Source of the DNA: Alkalimarinus sediminis | GTDB lineage: Bacteria; Pseudomonadota; Gammaproteobacteria; Pseudomonadales; Oleiphilaceae | Assembly: GCF_026427595.1 (NCBI RefSeq) | Contig: NZ_CP101527.1 | Coordinates: 3,343,001-3,407,000, forward strand | Length of the DNA stretch: 64,000 bases | Reading direction: 5' to 3' | In this document: piece after piece, positions 15,847-25,508 of the stretch | Layout of the letters: each line of letters begins with the position of its first letter | Numbering within the stretch: position 1 is the first letter of the stretch | Position numbers and translations under genes: made by a program | Notes under the pieces: model-generated | What the model saw: only the letters and a program-made list of their open reading frames with translations | Database searches by the model: none | Told to the model about the DNA's origin: nothing

Positions 15847-17073
15847 TTATGCTAAAGGAAATGTAAACGCCACCGTATAGGTTGTGTCCGTTTTTAGTTC
15901 TTGCAATTTAACACCATGAGCATTTAATACTTCATTCACAATATCTAGCCCAAACCCAACTGAGCCGTAGACTTTTCGAGAACCATAGTTTTCTCGCTCA
16001 TTACTGATATCAACACTGTTCTCAACTTTTATTTCGCACTCTCCATCTTTGTCGACCGCACTCAACAAAACAACACCACCCTCTGGCGAGTACTTAACCG
16101 CATTAATTAATAGGTTAGTCATGGTTTGTCCCATGCGGTTAGGGTCACATTCAATATTGAGAGATGGCGTGCAATTGTATTCAATCGTGATATCTGATCC
16201 ACCTATAAGATGAGACACCGATTTGACCGCTGCTTCCAGCATCGATTGAGCAGAGACAGTGCTTTTAGTAAGGGTTATTTTTCCAGAGCCTAGCGCAGCA
16301 TATTCTAGAATAGATGAAACAAACTCAAGCGCCTTCTCAGCGGGGTCGATCATTGTGTTTACAATGCTCTGCAGCCTTTCTTTACTGACCCCCTCTCTTA
16401 TTCCTAACTTGGCAAGGCTAATAATCGAACCAATCGGGCTTCTAAGGTCGTGAGCAACATAACCCACCAACTGCTTCATTCGCTCATTCAGTGCGATTAG
16501 TTTTTCATTCTTACTGCGCAGTAGAATAAAGGCACCAATTGAGTTGGCCATTAGCTCTATTAAGTTATGTTCGTGATTCGAAAAACCTCTTATCCTTGGC
16601 GTGGTAGAGGTGAAGTTGAGCGTACCGAATAGTTGATCGCCCACATAGATCGGCGCCGATAAATAGGCCTCTAGTTTCAGATTTTGGTATACCGGATGAC
16701 AGTTCATAAAATCTAACTCGCCAACCTTAGGAAAGCCCAGTACACGGTGGCTTCGGACAACCTCACGGCAATAGGTATCGTTTAAGTCAAAGATTTGATC
16801 TTTTTGCAGTACATCAAGCGGACTTACCACATCGCACACACGATAAGTTTCATCAGCTTTAATTTCACTTACAATACCTGTTTCTAAACCAAATACATCA
16901 ATACCGGCAAGTAAGTACTCTCTGATCAGGTCATCAAAGCTTTCAAATTTATCAGCGGTTAACAAGTGAATACGGGTGAGGTTATTGAGCATCGCCCGCA
17001 ACTGCTCAACTTCTGGCACAGTTGCATCCATACCAATATAACGTTGATCTTCTATAAAAGAAGGGTATTCCAT
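15847..17073 (-). CDS. Soluble GAF-domain sensor histidine kinase
   Basis: A 408-residue kinase with no membrane segment. A GAF domain covers about residues 30-185, with Cys101 and Cys125 among possible cofactor contacts and a typical YLSAPIYVGDQLFGTLNF strand pair. HisKA follows with His208 in YVAHDLRSPIGS. HATPase has NLLINAVKYSPEGG and a G-box VGFGLDIVNEV. No response regulator is adjacent, so it is an orphan kinase. The neighbours (EF-hand gene, recQ) give no functional clue. The ligand is unknown. Confidence 0.85.
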   Translation of the reverse strand: MEYPSFIEDQRYIGMDATVPEVEQLRAMLNNLTRIHLLTADKFESFDDLIREYLLAGIDVFGLETGIVSEIKADETYRVCDVVSPLDVLQKDQIFDLNDTYCREVVRSHRVLGFPKVGELDFMNCHPVYQNLKLEAYLSAPIYVGDQLFGTLNFTSTTPRIRGFSNHEHNLIELMANSIGAFILLRSKNEKLIALNERMKQLVGYVAHDLRSPIGSIISLAKLGIREGVSKERLQSIVNTMIDPAEKALEFVSSILEYAALGSGKITLTKSTVSAQSMLEAAVKSVSHLIGGSDITIEYNCTPSLNIECDPNRMGQTMTNLLINAVKYSPEGGVVLLSAVDKDGECEIKVENSVDISNERENYGSRKVYGSVGFGLDIVNEVLNAHGVKLQELKTDTTYTVAFTFPLA

Positions 17074-17162
17074 AAACCAAGCTCCACAAAACCTTTAACT
17101 ATCATACAACTATAGCAACAGATTAGGGTTTCATACAGCGACCACTACGAACACATTAACGA

Positions 17163-19100
17163 TCACTCACGATGATGCGCCACCCAGGCTTTAACATCTG
17201 AAAAGCGGTATTGTTCAAGTGCAGCAAAGCCGGTTAAAGCGCGGGCTTTTAGGCGCGTAAAAATGGGGGTAGTAAGGCCACATAAAAAACGACTGATTAA
17301 TACTATGGTCGCCGCACCACCTAGTTTTTCGGTAATTTGTTGGCTTAAACCGGCATAATCATATTGTTCAAGTGGCGGTAGATTGGGTAGTGGTGGTAAA
17401 GATGCGGGGGCACCACTGCAAACAGAGCAATGACCACAATTTGTTTGTAATTGGTGGTCGGCAAAATACTCGGCAAGCTGACGACTTAAACAACTATCGC
17501 TGGTAAAAAAGGCGACCAGTTGATGAATACGGCTGATCTCACTCTGCTCTTTGGTACGGAATCGCTCATCGAGAGATGCTACTAGTGATGCCTGCTCAAA
17601 GTGAGGGTTAACCACATCATACACCTGAGTCATCTGTTTGGTCTGCAACTCAATCAAGCCCTGTTCATCAAGATACTCTAATGCGGTGAGTGCGCGAGTG
17701 CGTTCGCTTGGGTAACACTGGTTGAGTCGCTCAAAATTCACCGTTGCCCAGGTTCTGGCTTTATCAGATGAATCAAAAATCGCGTTAACAAAGTCCTGCC
17801 GCTCACCTTTAAAACGGGCAACTACCTCTTCTTGAGGTTGCAGAAACTTGTATTTATATTCCGCAAAGTAGCTATAAACAGGTTTGATGATGTTAAAAAT
17901 TTCGAGATAGACCAGCAAAGTTTTAAGACTGAGAGGCCGTATATTCGATTGGCTCGATAAGCTGTTCAGCACCATCTCCCATTGCCGACCTCCTTGAGCA
18001 GCACTTTGCGAGATGTCACTCAACACATGATCAATAGCAGCTCGTTCTGGGGTATCACCATAAACAAAGTTTTCGAGTACATTAAGGTTATCGCCATTGG
18101 CTAATACCAAACAGTCTGAAGGATTGCCATCTCGTCCGGCGCGACCGATCTCTTGTGCATAATTTTCGATAGATTTAGGCAGGTCGTAATGCACAACAAA
18201 GCGGATATCACTTTTATCGATCCCCATTCCAAAGGCGATGGTCGCAACAATAATACCTAACTCACCCGCCATAAATTGCTGCTGAATCGCTTGGCGTCGC
18301 TCGCTATCCATACCCGCATGATAGGCGTGTGCGGCTATATTGCGTTGCCTAAGTTGCTCTGCCACCTGCTCGGCTGTTTGCTGCAGCGTCACATAGACAA
18401 TACCCGACTGATGAATGCGACCGTTAAGCCACTCTGCCAAGCAGTCGACTTTATCTTCTGTTTTAACACCTTGAACAGCCAAATTGAGGTTGGCACGATA
18501 GAAGCCCGTTAAGATCACATCATTCGATTGGATACCAAACTTTTGCCCCATATCTTGAATGACTTGGGGTGTTGCCGTCGCCGTTAAAAGAAGGGTTTGG
18601 TTGATATTAAATTCTTGACGATATTGCGGTAGCTTTAAATAATCTGGCCGAAAGTTATGCCCCCATTCTGAAATACAGTGAGCTTCATCCACCACCAATA
18701 GCGAGATAGGCACTTGGCTCATAAAATTACGAAAGCGTTCGTTGTTCAGTCGCTCGACTGACACCATTAGAATTTTTATCTGACCTGCTCGAACACCATT
18801 CATCACCTCCACAGAGGCTTCCCTACTCTGGGTTGAATCAATACTTGCTGCCGCGATGCCTTTTTGAGCCAGAAATTTGAGCTGATCTTGCATGAGCGCC
18901 AGCAGAGGCGAAACCACTAAGGTAAGATCTGGTAAGTGCAGTGCTGACAACTGATAACATAACGACTTACCCGAGCCGGTCGGAAAAATAGCCGCGGCAC
19001 TTCTACCCTCTGCAATGGCGTGGACTACCTCTGCCTGACCAGGCCGAAAAGAGGCAAAACCAAAGTGCTGTTGTAATAGTGCGTGAAGATCAGCCGTCAT
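17163..19100 (-). CDS. RecQ-family ATP-dependent DNA helicase
   Basis: A 645-residue superfamily 2 helicase. The Q-motif region FGFASFRPGQ is at about 13-22, Walker A PTGSGKS at about 40-46 and the DEAH box VDEAHCISEWGHNFRPDY near 137. Motif VI is IGRAGRDG and the zinc-binding segment has CGHCSVCSG. There is no obvious HRDC domain, and the C-terminal part differs from E. coli RecQ. It therefore belongs to the divergent RecQ group found alongside the standard enzyme, and I leave the symbol blank. It probably acts in recombination or replication-fork repair. Confidence 0.88.
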   Translation of the reverse strand: MTADLHALLQQHFGFASFRPGQAEVVHAIAEGRSAAAIFPTGSGKSLCYQLSALHLPDLTLVVSPLLALMQDQLKFLAQKGIAAASIDSTQSREASVEVMNGVRAGQIKILMVSVERLNNERFRNFMSQVPISLLVVDEAHCISEWGHNFRPDYLKLPQYRQEFNINQTLLLTATATPQVIQDMGQKFGIQSNDVILTGFYRANLNLAVQGVKTEDKVDCLAEWLNGRIHQSGIVYVTLQQTAEQVAEQLRQRNIAAHAYHAGMDSERRQAIQQQFMAGELGIIVATIAFGMGIDKSDIRFVVHYDLPKSIENYAQEIGRAGRDGNPSDCLVLANGDNLNVLENFVYGDTPERAAIDHVLSDISQSAAQGGRQWEMVLNSLSSQSNIRPLSLKTLLVYLEIFNIIKPVYSYFAEYKYKFLQPQEEVVARFKGERQDFVNAIFDSSDKARTWATVNFERLNQCYPSERTRALTALEYLDEQGLIELQTKQMTQVYDVVNPHFEQASLVASLDERFRTKEQSEISRIHQLVAFFTSDSCLSRQLAEYFADHQLQTNCGHCSVCSGAPASLPPLPNLPPLEQYDYAGLSQQITEKLGGAATIVLISRFLCGLTTPIFTRLKARALTGFAALEQYRFSDVKAWVAHHRE

Positions 19101-19143
19101 ATTATGGGAGCCTTGTTAAGTGCAGCTTGAGCCATCTGCAAGG

Positions 19144-19482
19144 TTATAGCCTAGTGATAAGGATGTAAGCAGTAAAGAGCGCCCAAGACGCTAACAGTAA
19201 AAACCAGGGTAATCGAGATGCTTTGTCGGTCGGCGGTTCGACGGGGTTATCCTGACCGGTCTCATGCTTTGCACTAGCGGCTTTTTTGAGTCGTTTATTC
19301 AGCTCTCGGGACTTTGCTTTCTGCTGCTTTTTATAGTGATCAATGCCTTTTTGAATCCCCTGAGCAATCAGCTTCGTCTGCTCTTTAGTTTGCCCCGGCT
19401 TTTGAGTCGCTCGCGCCACTTGCATTGCCTCTTCTTGGGTCTTTTCAGACACCGCCTGTTGCTTTTTTGAGTATTTGGCCAT
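19144..19482 (-). CDS. DUF2956 family small membrane protein
   Basis: A 112-residue protein with a highly basic, helical N-terminal part (KYSKKQQAVSEKTQEEAM, then repeated KK/KQQK) and one C-terminal membrane helix (about residues 92-110). This layout matches the DUF2956 family of gammaproteobacteria. It follows recQ on the same strand with a 43-bp gap but reads first, so it could be cotranscribed ahead of recQ. Function unknown. Confidence 0.75.
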   Translation of the reverse strand: MAKYSKKQQAVSEKTQEEAMQVARATQKPGQTKEQTKLIAQGIQKGIDHYKKQQKAKSRELNKRLKKAASAKHETGQDNPVEPPTDKASRLPWFLLLASWALFTAYILITRL

Positions 19483-19654
19483 CGTAGTTTATTGTATTCC
19501 GTCAAACACACTGAGAAAGGTTTCTTGGCAGACATACTAACAGAGAATAATTGTACCCTGTGATTTAATCTAGGTAGAATCAGCCATTCCATAATACCTA
19601 GATTTGTTCGAGCGTCAGCTCACACAACCGGTCATCTAATAATAAGAGAGTGTC

Positions 19655-21952
19655 ATGTCAGAAAAAGCATTGGATGACATCAAAAATCCGGTTTCGCCGC
19701 CAACAGCACAGTCACCACAACCATCACCATCATTTAAGCAGTGGTTATCCTTCAACCAGTGGCTATGGCCTTTTTGTTTAAGCGAAAAATTCAAATTTGC
19801 CTCTAAAGTAGCCCTAAGTCTAACGCTGGCGTTTCTTATCCCTATGGCGATGGGATGGCCACAAGCATCCACTGCTGCCACTACCGTTATGCTTATTGCA
19901 TCCATTAGTAGTCAATGTGAATCATTGGCTAAAGGGACTTTTCGAGTTATTGGCACTATTATCGGGGCCGTTATCGGGCTGTTACTGGTTGGGCTGTTTG
20001 CTCAAGACCGACTGCAATATATGTTGGCGGTGTCCATTATTGTGGCGATCGTGTTTTATATTCGTAATGCCTACACAAAAGACCCGACCCTTTTTATGCT
20101 GACAGGGGTAATGGTGTTAATGATGTCTAACGGGGGCGATGCTGACGGTGCCTTTATTTACGGCATTGATCGCGCCTTTATGACCACATTCGGTGTGGTC
20201 ATTTATACCTTAGTCGGCGTATTTGTATTCCCTACTAAGGCAGAGCAAAACCTTACTCAGCTGGCGAATGAACTCAGTACGCTGCAGCTCAAGATGTTCG
20301 AACGTATTACCGCACAAGACAACTACAAAGATGAAAACGATACGGTCTTAATACAGCAACTCTATGGCGCTCAAGACGCACTAGAAAAACGCTATGAGTT
20401 ACTGCGCAGCGAACATACCGAGCTAGCCGCATATAAAAAAGAGTGGGATTTAGCGCTACATTACTACAAACAGCTTACTCAACTGCTAGTATCGGTAGCA
20501 CAAAGCAGCGATGAAGAGGATCTTGATCGATCCTTATTGATAAACGACTACCATCGCACAATTTCGCAGATCCAAGCCTTATTTGAATCAACCCAAACCG
20601 CATGGCACTCAACAGGCAACGAACCGATGCTCACACGAGAGCATGACGTCGCCTTTAATGAAGAAGCACTCAAACGTCGCTCTCACCTGCAGAGAGGTAG
20701 TATTATTGCGTTTGGCTATTTTTTAAACTCTCTACAACAGAAGCTCCCCAACCTGATTGAGACGATTCGCTGCATCGACTCTGTGACCGGGCGAATTACC
20801 TTTAAAGAGCCACAACCCAAACAATCAGGTATGTTTTTATGGTGGGATGCAGAAAACGCCAAAACTGCCATAAAGGTATTTGTAGGATACTGGATTGCAG
20901 GGCTATTCTGGATCTACTTCAACCCGCCCGGGGGTTATAGCTTTGTTATTTTTTCGACCATTTTTATTTCTCTGCTCTCGTTTTTACCTATCCATCCTGT
21001 GATGCTATTAGTGCTATTTACCTTTGGTTTTCTGTTTGCAGTGCCCTCTTATGTGTTTATTTTGCCTCAGTTAACGCTTGGCATTGAGCTAGGCATCTTT
21101 ATCTTTATCTACACATTTATTGCGTTTTATCTATTCAAAGGGCCGATCACTATTTTCTTTTTATTGGGGTTGTTTATCTTGGGGATAGACAACACCATGA
21201 ACTATCACTTCGGCATAATACTTACCATCATGCTGTTGTTTTATCTGGTCGTGTTGATGATTATCATCTCTTATTATGTTCCGTTTTCGTCCAAACCAGA
21301 GCATTTATTTTCTACCATGAGAGAACGCTTCTTCCGCCACGCAGCGGGTGTGATGCGTTTTAGTCAGTTCACCCGCCCTACAAACGCTAAATTCAACTTA
21401 ACTCAACTCAATCTAGTACAACTCAATTTAGTACAACTGCGGTATCGCTGGCATATCAAAACGATGAGTGTAACCGTTAATAAATTAAAGTTATGGGGCG
21501 CGAAGACTAATCATCAGTACTTTGGTTTGCCATCGGCAGAACCTTTAAACGCCTTTGCAGAAGCCTGTAATTTACTTAGTCACCAGCTCACTACCTTTGA
21601 ACTGGCCGAACAGAAGCTGCGCAATAACCGTTTGGTTGCTCACGCTAGCGAAGCCTACAGTAAAAATGATTCGAGCCAAGCCGCAATCATGTTGATTGAG
21701 GCACTGGCAAGTGGAAAAGAAGCAGAGAGTATCAGCAAACTTTATAGCGCCTACTACAATAACTATCAAGACACTGAAAATAAGCTCGAACATTTCTTTA
21801 AAAACGTAGATTTAGAGCGTTGTTCTCACAAAGAGATCTCAGGTTTCTATATACTGCTGCACCTTAAAAAAAATATCTTTGATGCCATTAATCAATGTAA
21901 AGCCACCTATGAGGATGTCAATTGGGCCAGTTTGCGACAAAACAGATTCTGA
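19655..21952 (+). CDS. FUSC-family (AaeB/YccS-like) inner-membrane efflux transporter
   Basis: A 765-residue protein with two membrane bundles (about residues 45-190 and 400-545) separated by a cytoplasmic helical domain, plus a C-terminal cytoplasmic domain. This is the fusaric-acid-resistance/aromatic-acid-exporter layout. It starts a rightward run (FUSC, outer-membrane factor, DUF1656, HlyD) that supplies every component of an AaeAB-type tripartite exporter of aromatic or hydrophobic acids. The ATG at 19655 follows AAGAGAG. A short Leu/Asn/Gln-rich duplicated stretch (NLTQLNLVQLNLVQL) occurs near residue 585. Confidence 0.88.
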   Translation: MSEKALDDIKNPVSPPTAQSPQPSPSFKQWLSFNQWLWPFCLSEKFKFASKVALSLTLAFLIPMAMGWPQASTAATTVMLIASISSQCESLAKGTFRVIGTIIGAVIGLLLVGLFAQDRLQYMLAVSIIVAIVFYIRNAYTKDPTLFMLTGVMVLMMSNGGDADGAFIYGIDRAFMTTFGVVIYTLVGVFVFPTKAEQNLTQLANELSTLQLKMFERITAQDNYKDENDTVLIQQLYGAQDALEKRYELLRSEHTELAAYKKEWDLALHYYKQLTQLLVSVAQSSDEEDLDRSLLINDYHRTISQIQALFESTQTAWHSTGNEPMLTREHDVAFNEEALKRRSHLQRGSIIAFGYFLNSLQQKLPNLIETIRCIDSVTGRITFKEPQPKQSGMFLWWDAENAKTAIKVFVGYWIAGLFWIYFNPPGGYSFVIFSTIFISLLSFLPIHPVMLLVLFTFGFLFAVPSYVFILPQLTLGIELGIFIFIYTFIAFYLFKGPITIFFLLGLFILGIDNTMNYHFGIILTIMLLFYLVVLMIIISYYVPFSSKPEHLFSTMRERFFRHAAGVMRFSQFTRPTNAKFNLTQLNLVQLNLVQLRYRWHIKTMSVTVNKLKLWGAKTNHQYFGLPSAEPLNAFAEACNLLSHQLTTFELAEQKLRNNRLVAHASEAYSKNDSSQAAIMLIEALASGKEAESISKLYSAYYNNYQDTENKLEHFFKNVDLERCSHKEISGFYILLHLKKNIFDAINQCKATYEDVNWASLRQNRF

Positions 21953-23712
21953 TGCGATTAGCCATGAACAACATCCATCTTACGTTTGGTTATAAAAAAC
22001 GCCTTAAAACGGGGCTTTCTATATTTGCCCTGTATAGTCTGGCCGCCTGTAGTGTGGTGGGTCCGAACTTCGAGCCTGTCGATACGGTTAAACTGCCTGA
22101 AAGTTGGAGCAAAAGCGATACTGAAAAAGCAGAGCTAATGACCGAACAGTGGTGGAAACAGTTTAATGACCCGACCCTCAATCGTCTGGTTGACGCAGCA
22201 AACCAACAAAACCTTGATATTGAAGCAGCCGGTTTGCGCATTCTGCAAGCGAGAATGGTGTATGGTATTTCAGATGCATTAAGCTATCCTCAAGTTCAGG
22301 TCGTCTCGGGTCAACTGGCAAAAATTTATACCGATGACAAGTCGTACAACAATGCAGCCTTGTCGTTTGACGCAGGCTGGGAGATGGATGTCTGGGGCAA
22401 ATATGCTCGCGGTCTAGAGTCTGCAGAAGCGGCGTTATATGCCTCTATCGCATCCTATAACAACATTACAGTCAGCATCACGGCAGAAGTAGCGCGTAAC
22501 TACGTGAACTATCGCACCTTTCAAGAGCGGGTACTGCTATCGCAACGCAATATACAAATTCAAGAACGAGTGGTCGAGATCACCCAAGTTCAGTATGACT
22601 CAGGTAATGTGACAGAGTTGGATGTGCAACAGGCCAAAAGCCAACTTTATGGCACTCAATCGGCGTTACCCGCATTGCAAATTGGCATGAAAAAAGCCCG
22701 CAACGCCTTAGCCGTATTGCTAGGTATTTTACCGACTGAGGTCGATAAACTATTAGCGTCAGATGAGATCGCCGAGCGGATTGAGAGCTATCTCACCAAG
22801 TACGATAACAGTGACGCAAAGCGAGCATCTGCCAATAACAACAATAACTCACTGGTGCCTATTCCGCCTATTATAGATACCTCCATTGATGCCTCGCTAG
22901 TGTTACGACGCCCTGACCTTCAAGTAGCAGAGCTACAAGCCCATGCCCAAAGCGCAAAAATTGGCGTAGCAGAAGCTGCACTCTACCCTAGCTTTTCGTT
23001 GTTTGGCTCAATCGGTGTAAATAGTACCGAAGAGTCTGCTACTAGTTTTAGTTTGAGTGACTCACTAACCCTAGCGGTAGGCCCTACATTCTCGTGGAAT
23101 GTCTTTCAATATGGTCGGGTCAAAAATAACATTCGATTAGAAGATGCGCGATTCCAGGAAACACTCACTAACTACAACAAAAAAATATTACAGGCGATTC
23201 AAGAAGTGGGCGATTCGCTCTCATCTTACCAATATTACCAGACTCAAGAAGCCCTTAGATTAAAGGCCGTAAATGCCTCAGTGCGCGCATTCAATATTTC
23301 CATGACTCAGTACGAAAATGGCCAAATCAACTTTGAACGGCTACTAAGTTCGGTCGAAAAAATGACCCGTAGCGAAGATAGCCACGCGCAAACCAAAGGC
23401 AATATCGCCAATCAAGTTATCGCGCTTTATAAATCATTGGGCGGGGGCTGGGAAGCAAACAGCGGCAAAGCATTTATTAGCGACGCACTAATCGAAACCA
23501 TGAAATCACGAACTGATTGGGGTGACCAGCTAGACAACCCCCAAACACTGCCAACACAATCGTACAGCCCTGAGCGGTCTTCAGGAGCAAACAGCCCTGA
23601 GCGGTCTTTAGAAACAAACAGCCCTGAGCGGTCTTCACAAACAAACAGCCCTGAGCGGTCTTCAAAAGTCAGTAGCCCTGACACCGAAACAGCACAACAG
23701 GAGGCACCGTAA
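21952..23712 (+). CDS. RND/FUSC outer-membrane factor lipoprotein (NodT family) with a repeat tail
   Basis: A protein of about 586 residues whose start overlaps the stop of the FUSC gene (TGATG); an ATG at 21964 is an alternative. The lipobox SLAAC lies near residue 33. Two OEP repeats typical of TolC/OprM channels follow (EQWWKQFNDPTLNRLVDAA, then LRRPDLQVAELQAHAQ). The C-terminus has four copies of a 9-residue repeat SPERSSxxN encoded by a 27-bp DNA repeat, which is unusual for this family. It forms the outer-membrane duct for the efflux system. Confidence 0.9.
   Translation: MRLAMNNIHLTFGYKKRLKTGLSIFALYSLAACSVVGPNFEPVDTVKLPESWSKSDTEKAELMTEQWWKQFNDPTLNRLVDAANQQNLDIEAAGLRILQARMVYGISDALSYPQVQVVSGQLAKIYTDDKSYNNAALSFDAGWEMDVWGKYARGLESAEAALYASIASYNNITVSITAEVARNYVNYRTFQERVLLSQRNIQIQERVVEITQVQYDSGNVTELDVQQAKSQLYGTQSALPALQIGMKKARNALAVLLGILPTEVDKLLASDEIAERIESYLTKYDNSDAKRASANNNNNSLVPIPPIIDTSIDASLVLRRPDLQVAELQAHAQSAKIGVAEAALYPSFSLFGSIGVNSTEESATSFSLSDSLTLAVGPTFSWNVFQYGRVKNNIRLEDARFQETLTNYNKKILQAIQEVGDSLSSYQYYQTQEALRLKAVNASVRAFNISMTQYENGQINFERLLSSVEKMTRSEDSHAQTKGNIANQVIALYKSLGGGWEANSGKAFISDALIETMKSRTDWGDQLDNPQTLPTQSYSPERSSGANSPERSLETNSPERSSQTNSPERSSKVSSPDTETAQQEAP
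23566..23673 (+). repeat. 27-bp coding tandem repeat, four copies
   Basis: Units begin at 23566, 23593, 23620 and 23647 with a partial fifth at 23674. Each encodes SPERS plus four variable residues. The shared core is AGCCCTGAGCGGTCTT. Copy number in frame could change without breaking the reading frame. Confidence 0.95.
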
Positions 23713-23921
23713 TGCAAGTGCCTCATGAGTTAGCAGTTGGCGACATTTACTATTCACCATTGTTATTAGTCGTGGTGCTCTCGCTAATCGCTACCTGGGT
23801 AACGGTCGCCATTTTAAACCAGACTCGATTGTCTCGCTTTATTGTTTTTCCATCCACAACATTTATCGCCATTATGTTGCTATATGTGGTTGGCATTGAT
23901 CACTTTTTCTTACAGTTTTAG
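23712..23921 (+). CDS. DUF1656 (AaeX-like) small membrane protein
   Basis: A 69-residue protein with two membrane helices. The ATG shares its A with the stop codon of the outer-membrane factor gene (TAATG), and CAGGAGG precedes it. DUF1656 proteins are constant partners of FUSC/HlyD efflux systems (E. coli AaeX), though their exact role in the pump is not established. Confidence 0.88.
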   Translation: MQVPHELAVGDIYYSPLLLVVVLSLIATWVTVAILNQTRLSRFIVFPSTTFIAIMLLYVVGIDHFFLQF

Positions 23922-23929
23922 GTGTAAAC

Positions 23930-24820
23930 TTGAACAAGATAAAAAAGCTTTTAGTTATCTCGTTAAATCTCATCATTATTGGTGGTGCGCTCTATTTGGG
24001 TTACCAAAAATATGAGGAGTATTTTAACAATCCTTGGACACGAGATGGGCAGGTACGAGCCAATATTATCAAGGTTGCACCACGAGTATCCGGCCCCATT
24101 ACCGAAGTCGGAATCGTCGACAACCAATTTGTACGCAAAGGCGACCTGCTTTTTCAAATTGACCCCAGTACCTACGAGGTAGCATTGGCCCAAGCGGAAG
24201 CATCACTCAGTCGAGCCAAAGTGAACTCCCGAGGTAAAAAGATTGAATACGATAGGCTCAAAGATATAAGAGCCAAAGACAAAGGCGCTGTATCTCATAA
24301 AGATCTTAGCCGCCGTCAAATCGCTTATGAAGAGTCACAGCTTGCCATTAAGGTTTCAGAAGAGCAGCTAGAAGCGGCAAAACTCAACCTCAAATTCACG
24401 CGTATTTATGCATCGGTTGACGGTTATGTTTCAAATGTAGATATTCAACTAGGTACCCAAGCAGTGGCCAACCAACCACTCATCGCGCTGATTGATAGCA
24501 ATAGTTTTTGGGTATTTGGTTATTTTCGCGAGAACCAGTTACCGCAAATCAATACCGGTGCTCGCGCCATAGTGACATTGATGTCACACCCCGATCAACC
24601 CATTGAAGGTTATGTAGAATCCATCGGCTGGGGGATAGCCCCTAAGGATGGCAAGGTGGGTTATAACCTATTACCAGATGTAAACCCCGTATTTCAATGG
24701 ATTCGTCTAGCTCAGCGCATCCCGGTGCGTATAGCGCTCACCCATCGACCTGAAGAGGTTGACCTTAGATTTGGATTGTCAGCATCTATTATGGTGATGC
24801 AAGAAGAGAACAAAGAGTAG
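23930..24820 (+). CDS. HlyD/AaeA-type periplasmic adaptor
   Basis: A 296-residue membrane-fusion protein. One N-terminal membrane anchor is at about residues 6-24, then the biotinyl-lipoyl-like half motifs (VAPRVSGPITEVGI and ASVDGYVSNVDIQLG) flank a coiled-coil hairpin. The PWTRDGQVRANII stretch is typical of AaeA/EmrA-like adaptors. The only suitable start is TTG at 23930 with AGGTG upstream. It joins the FUSC pump to the outer-membrane factor. It follows the DUF1656 gene by 8 bp and precedes the channel gene by 9 bp. Confidence 0.9.
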   Translation: MNKIKKLLVISLNLIIIGGALYLGYQKYEEYFNNPWTRDGQVRANIIKVAPRVSGPITEVGIVDNQFVRKGDLLFQIDPSTYEVALAQAEASLSRAKVNSRGKKIEYDRLKDIRAKDKGAVSHKDLSRRQIAYEESQLAIKVSEEQLEAAKLNLKFTRIYASVDGYVSNVDIQLGTQAVANQPLIALIDSNSFWVFGYFRENQLPQINTGARAIVTLMSHPDQPIEGYVESIGWGIAPKDGKVGYNLLPDVNPVFQWIRLAQRIPVRIALTHRPEEVDLRFGLSASIMVMQEENKE

Positions 24821-24829
24821 GCTTGGTCA

Positions 24830-25495
24830 ATGGAACAAAAAATCACTCAACAGAACAACTTCTTTTATCTGACGGCTGCTCTCATATTATTGCTAATGAG
24901 TTCATCATTGGTTCAAGCCGTTTCAGACGGGCTACTTGAGTATATTTTGCAGGGGGTTACAGCGCTTACATTTATCATATGCCTGGTGAGTTTGCGTTTT
25001 GATACAGGCTGGTATCGCTTTCTAATAAGCATGACCTGCTGCTGGTTGGTCGCTATACTCCTCCGCAACGTTGTAGAGATTCAAAAGCTTGATGTGGTCA
25101 TGCTTATTTTGATGTTCGCATTTTTCTTCGGCACGTTTAAATCCATCATCAAACAGATTTTGTTTACAGGTGATCGCGTAGATAGCAATAAGATCATTGG
25201 CTCTGTTGCCCTGTTTTTGCTGTTAGGGCTTATGTGGTCAATCGGCTATTTACTCATTATGGAGTTTGCACCCGAATCATTTACCGGCATGACTCACAAA
25301 CCCTGGGGCGAAAACTTCTCGAGAATGGCTTATTTTAGCTTTGTGACCCTAACAACCCTAGGCTATGGTGATATTAGCCCTGCCTCACCTTTCTCTCAAT
25401 CCATGGTTTACATGGAAGCCATTACCGGCGTATTTTACATGGCCATTGTGGTCGCTAGTTTAGTAAGTTCAAGTCAAAATAATCAAAAGAAATAG
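24830..25495 (+). CDS. Small potassium-channel family protein
   Basis: A 221-residue membrane protein with about four N-terminal helices followed by a pore-loop module of the Ion_trans_2 type. The selectivity filter TTLGYGD is at residues 175-181, between an outer helix (about 123-145) and an inner helix at the C-terminus. There is no RCK or nucleotide-binding domain. It is embedded in the efflux run with 9- and 13-bp gaps, so it is probably cotranscribed. A link between K+ flux and export is not established. Confidence 0.82.
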   Translation: MEQKITQQNNFFYLTAALILLLMSSSLVQAVSDGLLEYILQGVTALTFIICLVSLRFDTGWYRFLISMTCCWLVAILLRNVVEIQKLDVVMLILMFAFFFGTFKSIIKQILFTGDRVDSNKIIGSVALFLLLGLMWSIGYLLIMEFAPESFTGMTHKPWGENFSRMAYFSFVTLTTLGYGDISPASPFSQSMVYMEAITGVFYMAIVVASLVSSSQNNQKK

Positions 25496-25508
25496 TCTGG
25501 AAGACGTT

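Noticed and set aside
23427-23726. Open frame antisense to the outer-membrane factor tail
   Set aside because: It is the mirror of the 27-bp repeat region, without its own start signals.
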